A stretch of 64,000 nucleotides of DNA from Dasypus novemcinctus (lineage: Eukaryota; Chordata; Mammalia; Cingulata; Dasypodidae). Both the position numbers and the translations under genes were made by a program. The notes below the pieces were generated by a model. It was not told where the DNA came from. It did no database searches and saw only the letters and a list, made by a program, of their open reading frames with translations. Shown here one piece after another: positions 61,086 to 64,000 of the stretch; positions within the stretch are counted from its first letter, which is position 1; each line of letters begins with the position of its first letter. Location: NCBI RefSeq assembly GCF_030445035.2, contig NC_080694.1, positions 70,695,147-70,759,146 of the forward strand, read 5' to 3'.

Positions 61086-63080
61086 TACTGGCAGAGACAA
61101 AAAGTAAGCAGAAACTATGCCTACCCTCTTCAGCTCCATGTGGTACCGGTGCCTGTAAGAGTTCCCTATATATAAAATGTATTATGAAATAAACAAAAAG
61201 AGAGTGTGGGTTGGAAACTGAGGCACAGTGGCCTCTTAAGGAGAGACGTGCTGTCTCCATGGCCACGCTTGCAACCTAAGGAATGTGGTAATTAAGGGCT
61301 CCCAGCAAATGGGATGAAGCTGTTAAAGACTGAATGAAAAGATGAGCACATACCTTTTGTAGTGAATAGAACACCTAAACTTTGTACCTTGAGGTAAGAT
61401 TTTTTAAAATTCCTTAGACTGTGGGTAATGCTGCTTGATGTCATGTAGGCTACGTGTTCCTGCTTATTGGCACGTAGGCTGCGTATTCCTGCTTGTTCTC
61501 ATGTACACTGGGGTATATAGAGAGTCCCTTGTAAACAACAATGTTGTCTGAGGAGTTATTTGATAGGTCTGTCTATAAAGTTTTAAAAGGTTTAGTATCA
61601 AATAGTATACTAATGCAAAGTTAAAAAAATTTTGTCCTTTTACAAAGAAAGTCTGTTTTATCAAAATAGCTTCTTGTGCTTTACCCTCATCATTTCCTCA
61701 GTGTTTGAAGAAGAAAGGGTCTTATCACTTTTAAAGGAACATAATGTTCAAACCTGCTTTTTAAAAATCAAATCCTGAAAAGTAGCTTTTTATTTCAAAC
61801 TAATTACAAAAGATTTGTTCTTTTACCATGAAAGAAAATGTGAAGTAATAGTTGAGTTCATCTAATATAAGCAGAAGGTATTTAAAAGTGTTATAAAATT
61901 AACAGGATTTTTTAACCCTCTGTTAATTAATGTTGTATGAGTAAAAGGTTCAAATGAATACTTAAGAGGGTATAAATTTACCAATACTTCAGCATTATAT
62001 TAAACAGCAATACAATGTGGTTAATTATGGCTTTAATTATTATAAAAAGGTGTGTGTCACAGAAATACCTTTTATCATAAATTAAAATAACAACACTGTA
62101 GTATGCAGCAGTCCTAAATATTGCTTGTTTGTTGTAAGAAGTTAATATCCAACTATGTCACTTTCACTTTGTTTTAAAATGTGCTAAGAATTTCTTAAGT
62201 GTCTCCTTAGACAGGTGAAGCCAACCTGCATTCCCCTATCTATGGAAAACCCAACAATGGACTTTTGCAGTGCTTCCCCAAGGCTGTGTGCATAGCCCAA
62301 CCATCTGTCCTGGCATGGTGATAATAATCTAGCTGCATAAAATCAGTGGCTGAAACTCTATTGTTGAACCAGTAATCCTTTTTTCAGAATGAAAAGAACA
62401 ATCAGAGATAATAGTATCTTCTCTTAAAAGCCTGAACTAGGCAAACAATTGGGACAGGCTGCAAAGTCCCTGCTGCTTTATCAAATTCCTAAATGTGGTT
62501 TGGTTGGGTGGGATAAAATTATGCCTCTGTTGTAACTGATGGAATGCAATGTTTTCTGATGTAAATAGAGTTTGTAATATTGTTGAAGTGTTAAATATCT
62601 TTATTTTTCATTTAGCTAAAATGTTAAAACCATTGTATGTATTAATTGGGAAAGGTCCTTCATGGAAGTAGGAAAACCTCCAGCAAGCTGCTTTTAATAA
62701 TAATAAAAGGAAGGTAAATTGTGGACATTAACTTAGCCTATGAATTGGATGTAGCAAGCACCAATATTGGCTTGGGTAGAGTTTGTGGCAAAAGCAAAAT
62801 TTTAAACAAGTACCCCTTGGGTTTTAATCACAACTCTAAAAAGAGGCCAAAAGCAAAATATATGAAAGCAATTGTGTGCAGCATGGGAGGCCCTGCTAAA
62901 AGTGAAAGACTTAACCCAACAGTGTTTAGACACTCTAAAGACTGCCATCCTTATCCAGGGGTAGATTGCAAATACTAAAAGCAAGAACTATTGTAAATCA
63001 CCCTCAAATTATGAAAAAAACACCTGGGATACCTGCTAGTAGTAACATGTAACTGTCTGTCATGTCCCTGCCCACTCCAC
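61086..63080. other. Unassigned region, possibly internal remains of the endogenous retrovirus
   Basis: No gene recognised. 'ggggtatatagagag' at 61510 resembles a TATA box and the flanking composition could be an LTR, but no matching second LTR is in the window. An 85-codon ORF at 62721-62978 has no motif that I can name. Confidence 0.35.
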
Positions 63081-63089
63081 TAACATCCC

Positions 63090-64000
63090 TTTTAGGACTT
63101 TGATGCAGATGCCTTTGTGAAGATCCAGGGCCCTACCACTGAAACCTGAGAAAAGGCAAAGTGGCTCCACTGAAAAGGCAAACATCGTGAGTACCAAACC
63201 TTGTGGTGCCTAGCCCAGCATTTCCAGCTGCCTGTTATTTGCCAACAGCTCACAGACATCCCCATAAGTTCCTTCATGCTTACCCCAATCACTGTGCCAT
63301 CAGATCCCTCCTGCTCTTGAGAGGAATGAGCTCTCAGATGACCTGTGGCAATTGCGGCCATGCAGCACATTAACTTTACAAATTCTGGAACTGTGAACTT
63401 GCAGCTTGTGTCTGCCTATGGACTTTGGGCCTGTGTGCTCTCTCCTTATGCTATTGTGGCAGGAAGTGTTAACATTACAAAGGAAAATGGATACCGGCCC
63501 CTTGGACTAAGGTCACTCATAGTCATAACCTGAAAAAGAATTTGTGGAAAGTATTTCTTGGAATTGCCCCTACTTATAAATGGTTGGGAAATATGATAGG
63601 ACAGTATTTTATGCATAATCAAACATATCATTTTAAAGCCTGTGTTGGAGATCCATTTGTTTTAATAACTGGTAAGATAACTATTAAGAATGTTTCACTG
63701 TCTTATGAAAATGGTGCCTTGTATACATATCAGGAAGTGTGTTGCAGGATGGAGAAACAATAGCAATGGCCAGAAGAAGAAAAGGCATCTGGATACCTGT
63801 GACAATGACATGGATTTGGCAGTCGTCTCCTGAAAGTCAGTTATTGCTACATATGGTACAAGAATTATTGAAACAGACTAAACACTTTATTGGACTGCTG
63901 ATTATAAGTATTTGGGGACTGATTGAAATCATTACAGCTGCTGCTACTGCTATGGTAGCTTTACATGAAAGTACAAACACAACAATATGTACATGATTGG
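63090..64000 (+). mobile_element. Endogenous retrovirus envelope region, betaretrovirus/ERVK-like, runs off the end
   Basis: An old env relic on the plus strand. Three reading segments (63345-63533, 63542-63763, 63739-63996) overlap or abut in different frames, so at least two frame breaks separate them. The last one holds a cluster of four basic residues near its start and, about 35 residues later, a hydrophobic, Ala-rich stretch like the fusion peptide at the start of the transmembrane subunit. This composition and order resemble class II (betaretroviral) Env. Cysteine and Asn-X-Ser/Thr sites typical of a surface subunit are present in the middle segment. The 3' part and LTR lie beyond the window. 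The assignment rests on recognition by eye. Confidence 0.6.

Noticed and set aside
61264-61560. 5' LTR of the env-bearing provirus
   Set aside because: A TATA-like 'gtatatagag' exists, but no second LTR is in view for comparison, there is no primer-binding site that I can recognise, and too little space remains for gag and pol. Left as an open possibility.

Overview
The window is mammalian nuclear DNA, most likely from an armadillo (Dasypus or a close relative). The evidence is several copies of the tRNA-derived armadillo DAS SINE family, xenarthran-type LINE-1 elements with long 3' UTRs, ancient MIR, L2 and MaLR repeats, an intronless olfactory receptor exon, and AT-rich, gene-poor spacing. 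Nothing prokaryotic is present. Family names come from recognition by eye; no database search was run.

The only intact protein-coding gene is an olfactory receptor at 30893-31819 (+), 308 residues, closest to the OR12D subfamily. A second copy at 8533-9457 (+) is a pseudogene with two substitution stops and several frame-shifting indels. The two lie in a tandem segmental duplication. Unit 1 runs from about 1440 to 10650, and unit 2 from about 10660 to 32480. Unit 2 is longer mainly because a nearly full-length LINE-1 (13.2-23.05 kb) and a 2.4-kb LINE-1 3'-end fragment (25.8-28.2 kb) inserted into it. A partial third copy without any receptor sequence lies at about 33320-35976 and is itself interrupted by a 5'-truncated LINE-1 with visible target-site duplications.

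The 13.2-23.05 kb LINE-1 is on the minus strand. It has a 5' UTR of about 2.1 kb that includes about five tandem monomers of roughly 201 bp, an ORF1 with a single in-frame stop, an ORF2 broken in many places, and an unusually long 3' UTR of about 2.8 kb. Fragments of the same or sister 3' UTRs occur at 25.8-28.2, 34.4-35.4, 37.6-38.8, 46.6-46.8, 50.7-52.1 and 55.4-56.1 kb. They let nested insertions be ordered in time.

From 36 to 50 kb there is no gene. This part holds SINEs, MaLR-like LTRs, old LINE-1, L2 and MIR pieces, and a 17-copy minisatellite with a 54-bp unit (44.76-45.67 kb). From 50 to 58.2 kb a decayed plus-strand LINE-1 is split by younger LINE-1 3' ends, one of which carries a 5' inversion of the twin-priming type, and two DAS SINEs sit inside its 3' UTR. 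From 58.2 to 63 kb I see little beyond a MIR. The last several hundred bases are the envelope region of an old betaretrovirus-like (ERVK-type) endogenous element that runs off the window end. I did not find a new biological system; the most notable items are the receptor duplication with its datable insertions and the architecture of the LINE-1.
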